Shown here: in pieces, positions 55,612-64,000 of the stretch
How the letters are laid out: each line of letters starts with the position of its first letter
How positions within the stretch are numbered: position 1 is the stretch's first letter
Assembly: GCA_020632915.1 (NCBI GenBank)
Contig: JACKEP010000022.1
Location: 28,013 to 92,012, forward strand
From: Alphaproteobacteria bacterium
GTDB lineage: Bacteria > Myxococcota_A > UBA796 > GCA-2862545
Length of the DNA: 64,000 bases
Direction of reading: 5' to 3'
The notes under the pieces: generated by a model
Database searches by the model: none
What the model was told of the DNA's origin: nothing
Seen by the model: only the letters and a program-made list of their open reading frames with translations
Program-made: the position numbers and the translations under genes

Positions 55612-57324
55612 ATGCGCCTGTCTGTCGCCGCCGCGCTGGTCGCGCTGGCCCTGCCCTTCGCCGCCGCCGCGCAGGAGTCCGAGGACGCCGTCGAGGAAGG
55701 CACGCCCGACGCCCCCGAGCCCGACGCGGTCGACCCCGGGGAAGACGCCGTCGACGCCGCCCCGGGCCTGGCCACGACCGAGACGTCCACCGCCGTCGGT
55801 CGCGACCTCGAGGATCGCGGCTCGCGCCTGGAGCGGCAGGACAGCAAGCTCGGCTACGCCGTCTTCTTCGAGACGGAGTGGCACGAGTACGACAACCTCG
55901 ACTTCCGCAAGCTCGACGAGAGCAGCGACCAGGCGATCCTCGACAGCGACGACCGCAACGGCTTCGCGTTCACCGGCATCGGGCTGGAGCTCGGCTACAA
56001 GATCGACCCGTCGGTCCGCTTCGTGATCAACACGAGCTACCGCGGCTTCTGGGGCAACGACCAGATCGGCCAGATCACCGGCCGCGGCGGCTTCTTCTAC
56101 TTCAACAACCTCTACGCCGAGTACACGCCGGCCAACCTCGCGTGGAAGCCCCGCATCCGCGTGGGCCGCCAGCGCTTCAGCATCGGCGGCCAGGGCGGCG
56201 CCACCGAGTTCATCCTCGCCGACACGCTCGACATGGTCCGCATCGACCTGCCGCTGGGCAACATCGGCACGCTCACGCTGATCCCGATCAACGTCATCGG
56301 CCTGTCCTCCGACAACGACGACGTGAACTTCATCGGCTTCATCGGCCAGCAGAACACGCAGCTGTTCGGCTTCCGCGGCGATCGCATGAGCCGGCGCTAC
56401 GGCGGCGTGCTCACCATCAACCCCGAGCCGCTGCCGGCCTTCGACGCCCGCGTCTACGCCTTCTACAACGACCTCGGCGCGCTGGGGTCGGGCTCCGACA
56501 TCAGCTACGGCGGCCGCCTCGGCAACTTCAGCGACAACGACTGGGTGATGAACGCCGGCCTGCGCGCCGCCTTCACCATCGCCGACGTCGTCACGCCCTT
56601 CGCCTCGTTCGACGCCTCGTTCGGCATCGACCGCAAGGAGCTGGTCACCAACGACGTCAACACCAACGGCTTCGCGTGGTCGGCCGGCGTCACGTTCGAC
56701 AAGCGCGAGCAGTCCAACAAGGACTGGGGCCTGCACGGCGAGGCCGTCTACTTCGAGGCCCAGGGCGCGGCCTACCTCGACAACGGCCAGCAGTGGTCCC
56801 ACGGCTACGTCGGCCTCAAGGCGCGCCAGGTGGGCGGCATGCTCGCCAACCGCTTCCTCGGCTGGCACCCCAGCGCCTACACCGACAGCTACGGCGTGGT
56901 GGACTCCCCGCAGGACACCAGCCGCAAGGCCGGCACGCGCACCGCCTACCTCAACGTCGACGTCGGCCTGCCGGGTCCGGTCGGCATCGGCGTGGGCTAC
57001 TGGTTCCTGCAGGACACGGGGATCAGCGCGTTGGACCAGAGCCTCGTCGACACCATCACCCCGCCCTTCGGCTACAGCCGCGAGGAGTACAAGGCGCAGG
57101 CGCGCCTCGGCAAGGTCCTCGGTCACGAGATCGACGGCCGCCTGCTCGTCGACGTCACGCCGTCGCTGCGCCTGTACGCCTACGGCGCCGCCCTGCTTCC
57201 CGGCGCCTACTACGGCGTCGAGATCGGCCGCGCCGCCGGCACCGCGCTGGGCTCGGCCGACCCGCAGGTGTTCTGGGACGCGGGCGCCGGTGTCTCCGTC
57301 CAGTTCGACAACCAGGGGCGCTGA
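55612..57324 (+). CDS. Porin-like outer-membrane beta-barrel
   Basis: 570 residues from the ATG at 55612, with cggagag upstream; upstream in-frame starts lack a signal. Signal peptide AAALVALALPFAAAAQ, then an acidic Pro/Asp linker. The remaining sequence is alternating amphipathic strands with periplasmic turns: FAFTGIGLELGYKIDPSVRF, FYFNNLYAEYTPANL, IRVGRQRFSIGGQGG, WSHGYVGLKARQVGG. The pattern RVGRQRFxxGG is like alginate-export or Wzi-type porins. No plug or TonB box. It is encoded between the OB-fold lipoproteins and the LTD/PLD lipoproteins, with 1 bp to the next gene, so it may import products generated at the surface. Confidence 0.75.
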   Translation: MRLSVAAALVALALPFAAAAQESEDAVEEGTPDAPEPDAVDPGEDAVDAAPGLATTETSTAVGRDLEDRGSRLERQDSKLGYAVFFETEWHEYDNLDFRKLDESSDQAILDSDDRNGFAFTGIGLELGYKIDPSVRFVINTSYRGFWGNDQIGQITGRGGFFYFNNLYAEYTPANLAWKPRIRVGRQRFSIGGQGGATEFILADTLDMVRIDLPLGNIGTLTLIPINVIGLSSDNDDVNFIGFIGQQNTQLFGFRGDRMSRRYGGVLTINPEPLPAFDARVYAFYNDLGALGSGSDISYGGRLGNFSDNDWVMNAGLRAAFTIADVVTPFASFDASFGIDRKELVTNDVNTNGFAWSAGVTFDKREQSNKDWGLHGEAVYFEAQGAAYLDNGQQWSHGYVGLKARQVGGMLANRFLGWHPSAYTDSYGVVDSPQDTSRKAGTRTAYLNVDVGLPGPVGIGVGYWFLQDTGISALDQSLVDTITPPFGYSREEYKAQARLGKVLGHEIDGRLLVDVTPSLRLYAYGAALLPGAYYGVEIGRAAGTALGSADPQVFWDAGAGVSVQFDNQGR

Positions 57325-57325
57325 C

Positions 57326-58120
57326 GTGACCCCCGCAGCGTCCCCCCTCACGCGCCTCACCCGCCTCGGGCTGCTCGCCCTGCTCGCGGGCGGGGTCGCG
57401 TGCAACCCCGACCCGGGCCACCCCGACGAGGGCGTCGACTACCGTGACGGCCTCGACGGCGGCACCACGTCGGGCGAGCGCGGCACGGTCAAGATCAGCG
57501 AGGTGCTCTGGTCGGGATCGGTGGCCGACGACGGCACCTGGGACCCCACCGACGTCTTCGTCGAGCTGCGCAACGAGGGCAACCGCCCGGCCAACCTGTC
57601 CGGCTGGCGGCTGGAGCTCGACGGCCCGTTCAACGTCACGTGGCGCTTCCCCGACACCGCGTTCGAGATCCCGGTCGGCAGCGAGGCGTTCGTCGCCACG
57701 CGCTCCACGGGCTGCTTCCCCAACCCCGACTGGGTGATCCCCGACCTGCGGTTCCCCCAGGGCGACGGCTTCCGGCTCACGCTCTACGACCGCGACGAGC
57801 GCCTGATGGAGCCCGTCGGCAGCGCCGACATGCCGCCGTTCGCGGGCGGCTACGACTTCGTGACGTCCTACAGCATGGAGCGCATCAACCTGATGTTCAG
57901 CTCCGCGGGCACCGAGCCGCAGAACTGGCACTTCTACAACCTGCGCCCGTGCCCCAACAGCGTCACCGACGACGACGTGAACCGGAACCTCGCCTGCTAC
58001 GAGCGCATCCCCAACAACGACCAGGTGTCGCCGAGCTGTCGGCGCCACACGCTGGCCAGCCCGGGCCGCGCCAACTCCCCCGACTACTCGGGCGCCTACG
58101 CGGCGGGGGGGTTCGATTGA
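57326..58120 (+). CDS. Lamin-tail-domain (LTD) lipoprotein
   Basis: 264 residues from a GTG one base after the porin stop. Lipobox LLALLAGGVAC. The LTD-like Ig fold starts at TVKISEVLWSGSV (~52) with FVELRNEGNRPANLSGWRLE, the usual LTD signature of NEV/SEV, then VELxN, then LxGW. The protein ends with Cys-containing strands and SPGRANSPD, a typical LTD terminus (PGxxN). LTDs accompany secreted nucleases and surface proteins and are thought to mediate binding. The end overlaps the next start (TTGA). Confidence 0.8.
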   Translation: MTPAASPLTRLTRLGLLALLAGGVACNPDPGHPDEGVDYRDGLDGGTTSGERGTVKISEVLWSGSVADDGTWDPTDVFVELRNEGNRPANLSGWRLELDGPFNVTWRFPDTAFEIPVGSEAFVATRSTGCFPNPDWVIPDLRFPQGDGFRLTLYDRDERLMEPVGSADMPPFAGGYDFVTSYSMERINLMFSSAGTEPQNWHFYNLRPCPNSVTDDDVNRNLACYERIPNNDQVSPSCRRHTLASPGRANSPDYSGAYAAGGFD

Positions 58121-59265
58121 GCCGCCACCTCGTCCCCGTCCTGCTGTGCGCCGGCCTCGGTGCCTGCGCCGCCCCCGACACGTCGGGCTTGTTCAACGCG
58201 CTCGAGGTCCACACCGTCCAGGGTGGCGCCGAGGCCGACGCCGACCTCATCGCGCTGGCCGACGCGGCCACCGTCGAGCTGCGGATCGCGCTGCCCGGCC
58301 TGTCCGACCCCGACCTCACCGACGCCGTGCTGGCCGCGTGGGACCGGGGCGTCGAGGTGTGGGTGGTGGTCGACGTCGACCACGCCAGCGACGCGGGCGT
58401 CGCGGCGATCGCCGACGCCGGCATCGGGCTGAAGCTCGCCGACGGCGGGCTCACCTACTACGACTTCGGCACCAACCGCGACGTGAGCTGGACGTCCACG
58501 CAGACGCGCATGACCCACGCCTTCGCCGTCGCCGACCGCACCGAGGTGGTGATGGCGAGCGGCGCGGGCGACCTGCTCGGCGGCACGCGCGTGGTGTTCA
58601 CCGGCCACTCCGAGGAGCTCGGCGAAGACCTCCTCACCGAGCACAACCAGCTCTTCGGCGGCTCCGACGCCACGGCGGTCACCGCGTTCAACGCGATGGC
58701 CAAGTCGATCGCCGACATCCGCTGGGTCTACCCCTCCCAGGACGACGAGCTGGTCGAGGTGTGGTTCAACCCGCAGGAGCGCGCGGTCAAGCGCATCACC
58801 GACGCCGTCTACCGGGCCACGTCGTCGATCCGCATCGTCACCGAGGACTTCGCCGACGAGGGCCTGGCCCGCGCGCTGCAGCGCAAGGCCGAGGACGGCT
58901 TCGACGTCGAGGTGATCGTCGGCGCCAGCTTCGGCAGCACGTCGTCGGCCCTGTCCGACGTCCTGCGCAACCAGGCGCCCGACGTGCCGCTGCTCCAGTC
59001 GGTGTCCACCGAGCCGCTGCCCACGATCGCGTTCGTCGACTACGACCGCGCGCGCGACGGCCGCTACCACATGCCGTCGGCGATGGTGCTCACCCACCCC
59101 ATCCTGTCGGCCGCTCGCCTGTTCGCCGACGTCGAGGTGGTCAACGACCAGCTCGTCGACGGTGCCCTGTACGTCGTCGAGGCCCACGGCGCGCCCACGC
59201 AGCCGCTGCAGGACCTCGCCGCCATCTACCAGGACCAGCGCGCCCTGGCGGAGGACCTGCGATGA
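58117..59265 (+). CDS. Degenerate PLD-fold lipoprotein
   Basis: 382 residues from a TTG overlapping the previous stop (TTGA). Lipoprotein signal VPVLLCAGLGACA. Two PLD-like halves are visible: VEVWVVVDVDHASDAGV, then MTHAFAVADRTEVVMASGAG (~145) at the first HKD position; and VEVIVGASFGSTSSALSDV, then YHMPSAMVLTHPILSAARLF (~310) at the second. Neither has the full HxKxxxxD: the first keeps His and Asp but has Phe for Lys. Probably catalytically dead or altered, perhaps a partner or regulator of the intact PLD protein encoded directly after it (ATGA overlap). Confidence 0.7.
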   Translation: MSRHLVPVLLCAGLGACAAPDTSGLFNALEVHTVQGGAEADADLIALADAATVELRIALPGLSDPDLTDAVLAAWDRGVEVWVVVDVDHASDAGVAAIADAGIGLKLADGGLTYYDFGTNRDVSWTSTQTRMTHAFAVADRTEVVMASGAGDLLGGTRVVFTGHSEELGEDLLTEHNQLFGGSDATAVTAFNAMAKSIADIRWVYPSQDDELVEVWFNPQERAVKRITDAVYRATSSIRIVTEDFADEGLARALQRKAEDGFDVEVIVGASFGSTSSALSDVLRNQAPDVPLLQSVSTEPLPTIAFVDYDRARDGRYHMPSAMVLTHPILSAARLFADVEVVNDQLVDGALYVVEAHGAPTQPLQDLAAIYQDQRALAEDLR

Positions 59266-61016
59266 GGACGCTGCTGCTGGCTGCCGTCGTGACGCTCGTC
59301 TCGTGCGGTCCGCCGTCCACGGAAGACCTCCAGGCCACCCGCGGCGGCCGGGTCGACGTCTACTTCAACGACCCCGGCAGCCGCCTCGACAACATGTGGG
59401 AGTCGGACGCCGTCGACATCATGATCGAGACCGTCCGCGAGGCGAAGGTCAGCATCGACATGGCGGTGATGGGCTTCACCCGCGAGCCCCTGATCGACGC
59501 GCTCGTCGACGCCTACGACCGCGGCGTGCAGGTGCGCATGGTCGGCGACGCCGGCCACCTGTCCAACAGCGGCTACGACCGCTTCCGCGACCGCCACATC
59601 CCCATGGTCGTCGGCAACAGCCAGCACATCATGCACAACAAGTTCATGGTGGTCGACGGCCGCATGGTGTTCGGGTCCACGGCCAACTGGACCGACACCG
59701 ACCTGCGCCACAACTCCAACAACTTCTTCCTGCTCGACAACCCCTACGTCGCCGCCGACTTCAGCGACGAGTTCGAGCAGCTGTTCCACGGCGCGTTCGG
59801 CCACAGCAAGGTCGAGATCGACAACGGCCGGTCCTACCAGCTCGGCGACACCACGGTCGAGGTCTGGTTCTCGCCCAACGAGGACGCCATGGGCCGCATC
59901 CTCGAGCTGGTCGACGCCGCGCAGGAGTCGGTGCGGTTCACGATCTTCGCGTTCACCAAGGACCAGGTGGGCTCGGCCTTCATCCGCAAGCAGGAGGAGT
60001 TCGACGCCAAGGACGCCGCCGAGGGCGTCCCCCCGTCCACCGACATCCACGCCCACCGCACGGTCGCGGGCGTGATCGACCAGTCCCAGCTGCACAGCAA
60101 CGGCCAGTACCACGAGGCCTACCGCCTGCTCGGCGCGGGGGTCGACCTGCGCATGGACGGCAACGACAACTCCCAGCAGCCCGGCGACTACCAGGCGGGC
60201 GGCGGTCGCCTGCACTCCAAGACGATGATCCTCGACGCCTACGGCGACAACCCCGTCGTCATCACCGGCTCGTTCAACTGGTCGTCGTCGGCCACGCAGT
60301 CCAACGACGAGTACATGCTGGTGATGCACGGCGCGCGCGTCGCCCAGCAGTTCGACGACTACTTCGAGCTGCTCTGGGGCAACGCCCGGCGCCTGGGCGT
60401 CGACCGCGTCGGCGAGGGCGACGACCCGATCGCCCCCGGCGACATCGTGATCAACGAGGTCCAGTGGTACGGCGTCAACGCCGGCGACGTCGACGGCTAC
60501 GACGAGTTCGTCGAGCTGCGCAACCTGACCGACCGCTCCATCCGGCTCGACATGTGGCAGCTCGCCGGGCCCGAGGACTTCATCGTGGGCCTGCCGCCGG
60601 GCAGCGTGATCCCGGCCAACGGCCTGTTCACGATCCTCGACCACACCGTCGAGCCCTACACCGACGGCATCCCGCAGGACGAGAAGAGCGCGTACTCGGG
60701 CGGCGACCTGGTGGTCAACGCGTTCAACGACGACCGCCAGAGCCGGCTCTACCTCAAGGACGGCAACCTCTCGATCCGCCTGCTCGACCCCGCGGCCGTC
60801 GAGGTCGACGCGGCGGGCGACGGCGGCCCCGCCTTCGCCGGCGGACCGCAGAACGGCGGCATCGTGCGGTCGATGGAGCGCAACGCCGACGTCACCGACG
60901 GCACGCTCCCGCAGGCGTGGCACGCCTGCTCGCTCGACGAAGGCGGCGCCTACGTCAACGAGACCTACCGCGGCGCGATCCGGGCCACCCCGGGCGAGGC
61001 CAACAGCCCCGAGTAG
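59262..61016 (+). CDS. Phospholipase-D-family (nuclease-like) lipoprotein with LTD
   Basis: 584 residues from the ATG overlapping the preceding stop. Lipobox AAVVTLVSC. Residues ~30-385 are a two-domain PLD enzyme with intact HKD motifs: IMHNKFMVVDGRMVFGSTAN (~125) and GRLHSKTMILDAYGDNPVV (~320, followed by TGSFNWSSSA). This arrangement is typical of Nuc-like endonucleases as well as phospholipases. A C-terminal LTD follows: IVINEVQWYGV...FVELRNLTDRSIRL, ending PGEANSPE. It probably hydrolyses phosphodiesters (DNA/RNA or lipids) at the outer surface. Last gene of the locus, 6 bp from the convergent synthase gene. Confidence 0.85.
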   Translation: MRTLLLAAVVTLVSCGPPSTEDLQATRGGRVDVYFNDPGSRLDNMWESDAVDIMIETVREAKVSIDMAVMGFTREPLIDALVDAYDRGVQVRMVGDAGHLSNSGYDRFRDRHIPMVVGNSQHIMHNKFMVVDGRMVFGSTANWTDTDLRHNSNNFFLLDNPYVAADFSDEFEQLFHGAFGHSKVEIDNGRSYQLGDTTVEVWFSPNEDAMGRILELVDAAQESVRFTIFAFTKDQVGSAFIRKQEEFDAKDAAEGVPPSTDIHAHRTVAGVIDQSQLHSNGQYHEAYRLLGAGVDLRMDGNDNSQQPGDYQAGGGRLHSKTMILDAYGDNPVVITGSFNWSSSATQSNDEYMLVMHGARVAQQFDDYFELLWGNARRLGVDRVGEGDDPIAPGDIVINEVQWYGVNAGDVDGYDEFVELRNLTDRSIRLDMWQLAGPEDFIVGLPPGSVIPANGLFTILDHTVEPYTDGIPQDEKSAYSGGDLVVNAFNDDRQSRLYLKDGNLSIRLLDPAAVEVDAAGDGGPAFAGGPQNGGIVRSMERNADVTDGTLPQAWHACSLDEGGAYVNETYRGAIRATPGEANSPE

Positions 61017-61022
61017 CCGCCG

Positions 61023-61955
61023 TCAGCGCTTCGTGCGCAGGCGGCGCGTGAGCCGGGCGAGCTCCTCGGGCAGGGGCGCCTCCACGCGGATCGGTCGACC
61101 GTCGGCGGGATGCGGGAACGTCAGCTTCCACGCGTGCAGCGCCTGACGCTCGACGTCGCGGCGCGCGTGACGCGGGCGCTGACCGCGCACGAGGTACTGG
61201 GTCTCGCCGAGCAGCGGGTGGCCGACGGCCTGCAGGTGGACGCGGATCTGGTTGCGCCGGCCGGTGTCGAGGCGGACCTCGAGGATCGCCGCGTCGTCGA
61301 AGGCCTCCCGCACCGTCCACGACGCGCGCGCCTCGACCGCACCCTCCGTGTCGGGCGGCACGATGCGCTGCCGGAGCGCCTCGTGGTCCCACTTCATCGG
61401 GTGGACCCAGGTGCCCTCCGGGGCCGGCACGCCCTGGACGGCGGCCCAGTACGTGCGCTCGGGGACGTGGGTGGCGAAGGCCTCGCGCAGCGTGGCGTGG
61501 GCCGCGGGCGTGCGCGCGAACACCACCACGCCCGACGTGTCGCGGTCGATGCGGTGGACGACGTAGGCCTCCTGGTGGAGCCGCCGCAGCCAGGCGCCGA
61601 CCTGGGCCGCGGCGCTGTCGCGGCTGGCCTGCTCCGCCCCCACCGTGTCGGTGAGCAGGCCGGCGGGCTTGTCGACCACGACGACGTCGGCGTCTTCGTA
61701 GAGGATGCGCATCCCCAGCTCGCCCAGCGCGTCGCGCGCCTTGGCGGTGGCGGGGCGGGTGCCCGGTCGGTTCCAGTGGACGACCACCTCGGCCCCGTCG
61801 GGCAGCGCAGCGCCCAGCTCGGCCGCCCCGACGGTGTGTCCGTCGACGTCGACCTTGCCCGACAGGATCGTCTCCTTGGCCTTCGCGCGCGATCCGAAGC
61901 CCTGCTGGTCGGCGAGCCAGCGATCGAGGCGCTGCGCACCACCGTCGCACCGCAT
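61023..61955 (-). CDS. S4-domain RluA-family pseudouridine synthase
   Basis: 310 residues from the ATG at 61953-61955; a GTG at 61994 would add 13 residues without an evident ribosome site. S4 RNA-binding domain at the start (QRLDRWLADQ...KAKETILSGKVDVDG), then ADVVVVDKPAGLL, the catalytic motif VHRIDRDTSGVVVFA (Ile for the usual Leu) and RRNQIRVHLQAVGHP (motif III). It is of the RluC/RluD type and probably modifies 23S rRNA; the exact position cannot be told. It converges on the PLD gene and is divergent from the small secreted protein gene. Confidence 0.9.
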   Translation of the reverse strand: MRCDGGAQRLDRWLADQQGFGSRAKAKETILSGKVDVDGHTVGAAELGAALPDGAEVVVHWNRPGTRPATAKARDALGELGMRILYEDADVVVVDKPAGLLTDTVGAEQASRDSAAAQVGAWLRRLHQEAYVVHRIDRDTSGVVVFARTPAAHATLREAFATHVPERTYWAAVQGVPAPEGTWVHPMKWDHEALRQRIVPPDTEGAVEARASWTVREAFDDAAILEVRLDTGRRNQIRVHLQAVGHPLLGETQYLVRGQRPRHARRDVERQALHAWKLTFPHPADGRPIRVEAPLPEELARLTRRLRTKR

Positions 61956-62108
61956 CACCTGCTGTCCACCGCCCACGAGCACCTCCACGCGCACGGCCCG
62001 ACGTATGCCGCGCCCGCGTCACGTGCCCCACGCACGACCGGCACGCGGCGGCGCTTGCCAGCGGTCGCTGGATCGGCGAGGATGCGCGCCTTCCTCCCGG
62101 AGTCCACC

Positions 62109-62471
62109 GTGAAGCACCTGTTCCGCACCGTCGCCGCCGCCCTCGCCCTCGCCACCGCCGCCACGGTGGCCACGCCGGCCCAGGCCGCCCTGCCCATCAC
62201 CATGGAGGGCACCGCCTGCGCGCTGTCGATCCTCTGTGGCGACGGCACGATCGTGTTCGGGCGTCGCGGCCGGGGCACCATCGACCTCGACGTGCTCGGC
62301 GTGCCCTACGTCGACACCTTCCGCTGGCGCTACGTCGCCAGCCGCAACGTCGTCCAGATGCTCTTCAGCAACGGCCAGATCGGCGAGTTCACGCCGTTCC
62401 ACGGCTGCGGCACGGGCACGTTCCCGGCCGGTGGCTTCGACTGGGACTTCACGATCTGCATCGTCCCGTAG
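62109..62471 (+). CDS. Small secreted hypothetical protein
   Basis: 120 residues from the GTG at 62109, with ggag 7 bases upstream; an ATG at 62082 is in frame but leaves a less typical leader. Signal peptide TVAAALALATAATVATPAQA. The mature ~90 residues contain several Cys (GTACALSILCGDG, FHGCGTG, TICIVP) and an all-beta look (TIVFGRRGRGTIDLDVLG; VQMLFSNGQIGEFTPF). I recognise no family. A hairpin follows the stop. Confidence 0.6.
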   Translation: MKHLFRTVAAALALATAATVATPAQAALPITMEGTACALSILCGDGTIVFGRRGRGTIDLDVLGVPYVDTFRWRYVASRNVVQMLFSNGQIGEFTPFHGCGTGTFPAGGFDWDFTICIVP

Positions 62472-62483
62472 CGTGCGCCCGGC

Positions 62484-62506
62484 ACGGCGCGGAAGCCCCG
62501 CGCCGT
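62484..62506 (+). terminator. Hairpin after small secreted protein gene
   Basis: A perfect 9-bp stem, acggcgcgg (62484-62492) with ccgcgccgt (62498-62506), around a 5-base loop, 13 bases after the stop. The T-rich tail is minimal (tgct). Probable terminator before the kinase gene. Confidence 0.5.
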
Positions 62507-62634
62507 TGCTCGCCGTCGTCGGCAAGGACGTGCCCCGCAGCGCCTAGATCGGGCTGAGCCGCTCCCACCCCGAGCGGCGCCGGCCCCGACGCCGCGGTCC
62601 GACCGCCGCGCCCGTCGTCCGGCGGGGACGCACG

Positions 62635-64000
62635 ATGTCGGCCAGCACCGAGACCACCAGCCGCGTCGCCTTCGGCCCGTTGATCGGCCGCGGCGGCTTC
62701 GGCGACGTCTACCTGGCCACCCTGGAGCTGCCGAGCGGCCTGCGGCGCAAGGTGGCCGTCAAGGTGCTGCGGGCCGACCTGCCCGTCGACGCGCGCGCCG
62801 CAGAGCGCCTGGAGGAGGAGGCGCGCAACCTCGCCCGCGTCGACGCGCCCGCGATCGTCGGCATCACCGAGTTCACGCGCCTCGACGGACGCCTGGCGCT
62901 GGTGATGGAGCACGTCCCCGGCCTCGACCTGACCGCCTGCCTGCGCCTGGAGCCGGCGCTGCCGGCGCGCGCCGCGCTGGAGATCGTCCGCGACGTCGCC
63001 CACGCCCTGCACCTCGCCCACGTCACGCCCGGGCCCGACGGCCGCCCGCTGGGCCTGGTCCACCGCGACATCAAGCCGTGCAACCTCCGCATCACGCCCG
63101 ACGGCCGGGTGCGGCTGCTCGACCTCGGCCTCGCGCGCGGGGTCGGGTCCCCCGACGTCACCCGCGAGCTCGGGGCGATCGGCACCCCCGGCTACCTGTC
63201 GCCGGAGGTGCTGGCGGGCAGCACGCGTCGGCCGGGGCAGGCCCGCGACGTGTTCGCGCTCGGCTGCACGCTCTTCGCCGCCCTCGCCCGCCGCCCGCTG
63301 TTCGAGGACGTGGAGATCGCCGCCCTCGTCGGCCTCGCGATGCGTCCCGAGGCCTTCGCGGACCACGTGCGCGACGCGCTGGCCAGCCTGCCACCCCTTC
63401 CGGCGGAGATCGTCGGCCTCCTGGCGGCGATGCTCGACCACAGCCCGCGCCGTCGGCCCACCGCCCTGCGCGTGGCCGACCGCGCCGACGCCCTGCTCGC
63501 CCGCGCCCCGGGCCCCGGCCTGTACGCGTGGTGCCGCAGCGTGTGGTGGCCGGCGCCGGACGACACGCCGGGCGAGCTCACCGGGCGCACGATCCTGTCC
63601 CGCGTGGGCGTCACGCCCGCAGCACCGGTCGCGTCCGGGTCCACCGCCGCGCGCGGTCGACGGGTGGTGCTCGCGCTGGCCTTCCTGTCCGGGCTGACCG
63701 GCACGGCCCTCGCCGGCGCGGTGGTCGCCACACGGTCCCACGACCGCGCGGCCCCCACGCCAGGGCCGAGCCTCGCCTTGCACCGCAAGGGTCCCCCCGC
63801 GGGACCCACGTGCGGACCCGTGCCCGGTGGGTGCGGGCCGGGTCCGCACGTCCTCGCGGCGCGCCCCGAGATCCCGCCGGTCGGGCCACCCTACGTCGCG
63901 GTCGCGCACCACCAGGCCTCGTCGACGTCGGTCCCGCCGCCTCCCCGGGTCGCGATCGCCGCGCCCGCGCCGCCCGAGCGTGCCGCCGCGCCGCCCGCTG
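62635..64000 (+). CDS. Ser/Thr protein kinase, 3'-truncated
   Basis: The ATG at 62635 has a ggggac site upstream, and the frame is open to the window end (455 codons). Hanks-type kinase: P-loop LIGRGGFGDVYLA (~16), VAVKVL Lys (~43), catalytic loop HRDIKPCNLRI (~143), DLG in place of DFG (LLDLGLARG), GTPGYLSPEVL activation/P+1 segment. After ~280 comes a juxtamembrane part, one membrane segment (VVLALAFLSGLTGTALAGAVV, ~345) and a Pro/Ala-rich low-complexity outer region that runs off the window. Such kinases are abundant in Myxococcota. Sensor domain, if any, is outside the window. Confidence 0.9.
   Translation, partial: MSASTETTSRVAFGPLIGRGGFGDVYLATLELPSGLRRKVAVKVLRADLPVDARAAERLEEEARNLARVDAPAIVGITEFTRLDGRLALVMEHVPGLDLTACLRLEPALPARAALEIVRDVAHALHLAHVTPGPDGRPLGLVHRDIKPCNLRITPDGRVRLLDLGLARGVGSPDVTRELGAIGTPGYLSPEVLAGSTRRPGQARDVFALGCTLFAALARRPLFEDVEIAALVGLAMRPEAFADHVRDALASLPPLPAEIVGLLAAMLDHSPRRRPTALRVADRADALLARAPGPGLYAWCRSVWWPAPDDTPGELTGRTILSRVGVTPAAPVASGSTAARGRRVVLALAFLSGLTGTALAGAVVATRSHDRAAPTPGPSLALHRKGPPAGPTCGPVPGGCGPGPHVLAARPEIPPVGPPYVAVAHHQASSTSVPPPPRVAIAAPAPPERAAAPPA

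Overview
The window is very GC-rich, coding-dense DNA from a Gram-negative bacterium. It encodes an Omp85/TamB pair, a TonB-dependent receptor, a porin-like barrel and many lipoproteins. Several features are typical of Myxococcota or related deltaproteobacterial lineages: Asp/Thr-rich linkers behind lipoboxes, thrombospondin type-3 (TSP3) calcium-binding repeats, a TIGR02147/DUF4423 regulator, multi-domain kinase and phosphatase proteins, and giant Rhs proteins. That taxonomic placement is an inference; no rRNA or species marker was used.

Layout. 1-12.6 kb: a truncated TSP3-repeat surface protein, a DUF3604 lipoprotein, a degenerate UshA-like metallophosphatase fused to a barrel-like C-terminus, a DUF4423 regulator divergent from a TerB-like protein and an acyltransferase, a TSP3/DUF1554 protein and a small exported protein. 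12.7-15.8 kb: a lipoprotein gene interrupted by an IS66 element (tnpA-tnpB-tnpC). 15.9-26.0 kb: a 3223-residue secreted Rhs/YD-repeat protein with FG-GAP, vWA and PKD regions and a short hydrophobic C-terminal tip, followed by a small membrane protein placed like an immunity gene. The tip end has visibly lower GC. 26.5-33.5 kb: tamB and a lipidated TamA/BamA-like gene, overlapping by one base.

33.6-43.4 kb is a core information-processing block: a membrane protein and an asparagine-synthetase-like protein with altered catalytic motifs, then dnaX-ybaB-recR, an RluA-type synthase and a methyltransferase. On the opposite strand come an SRP RNA gene, two tRNA-Ser genes and tadA, followed by a hydrolase-like gene and a CCA/poly(A) nucleotidyltransferase on the plus strand. 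The set tadA, tRNA-Ser, ffs, dnaX, ybaB, recR resembles the classical Bacillus arrangement but with part of it inverted.

43.4-48.4 kb: a minus-strand operon of a TonB-dependent receptor and two lipoproteins, with a recognisable promoter. 48.6-52.7 kb: a sulfatase-fold lipoprotein converging on a zinc-ribbon/pseudokinase/PP2C fusion. 52.9-61.0 kb: a six-gene plus-strand locus with two predicted OB-fold lipoproteins, a porin-like barrel, a lamin-tail-domain (LTD) lipoprotein, a degenerate PLD-fold lipoprotein and an intact PLD plus LTD lipoprotein. It looks like an uncharacterised surface nucleic-acid or phosphodiester-processing system and is the most interesting functional cluster here. 61.0-64.0 kb: an S4/RluA pseudouridine synthase, a small secreted protein and the start of a Ser/Thr kinase cut by the window edge.
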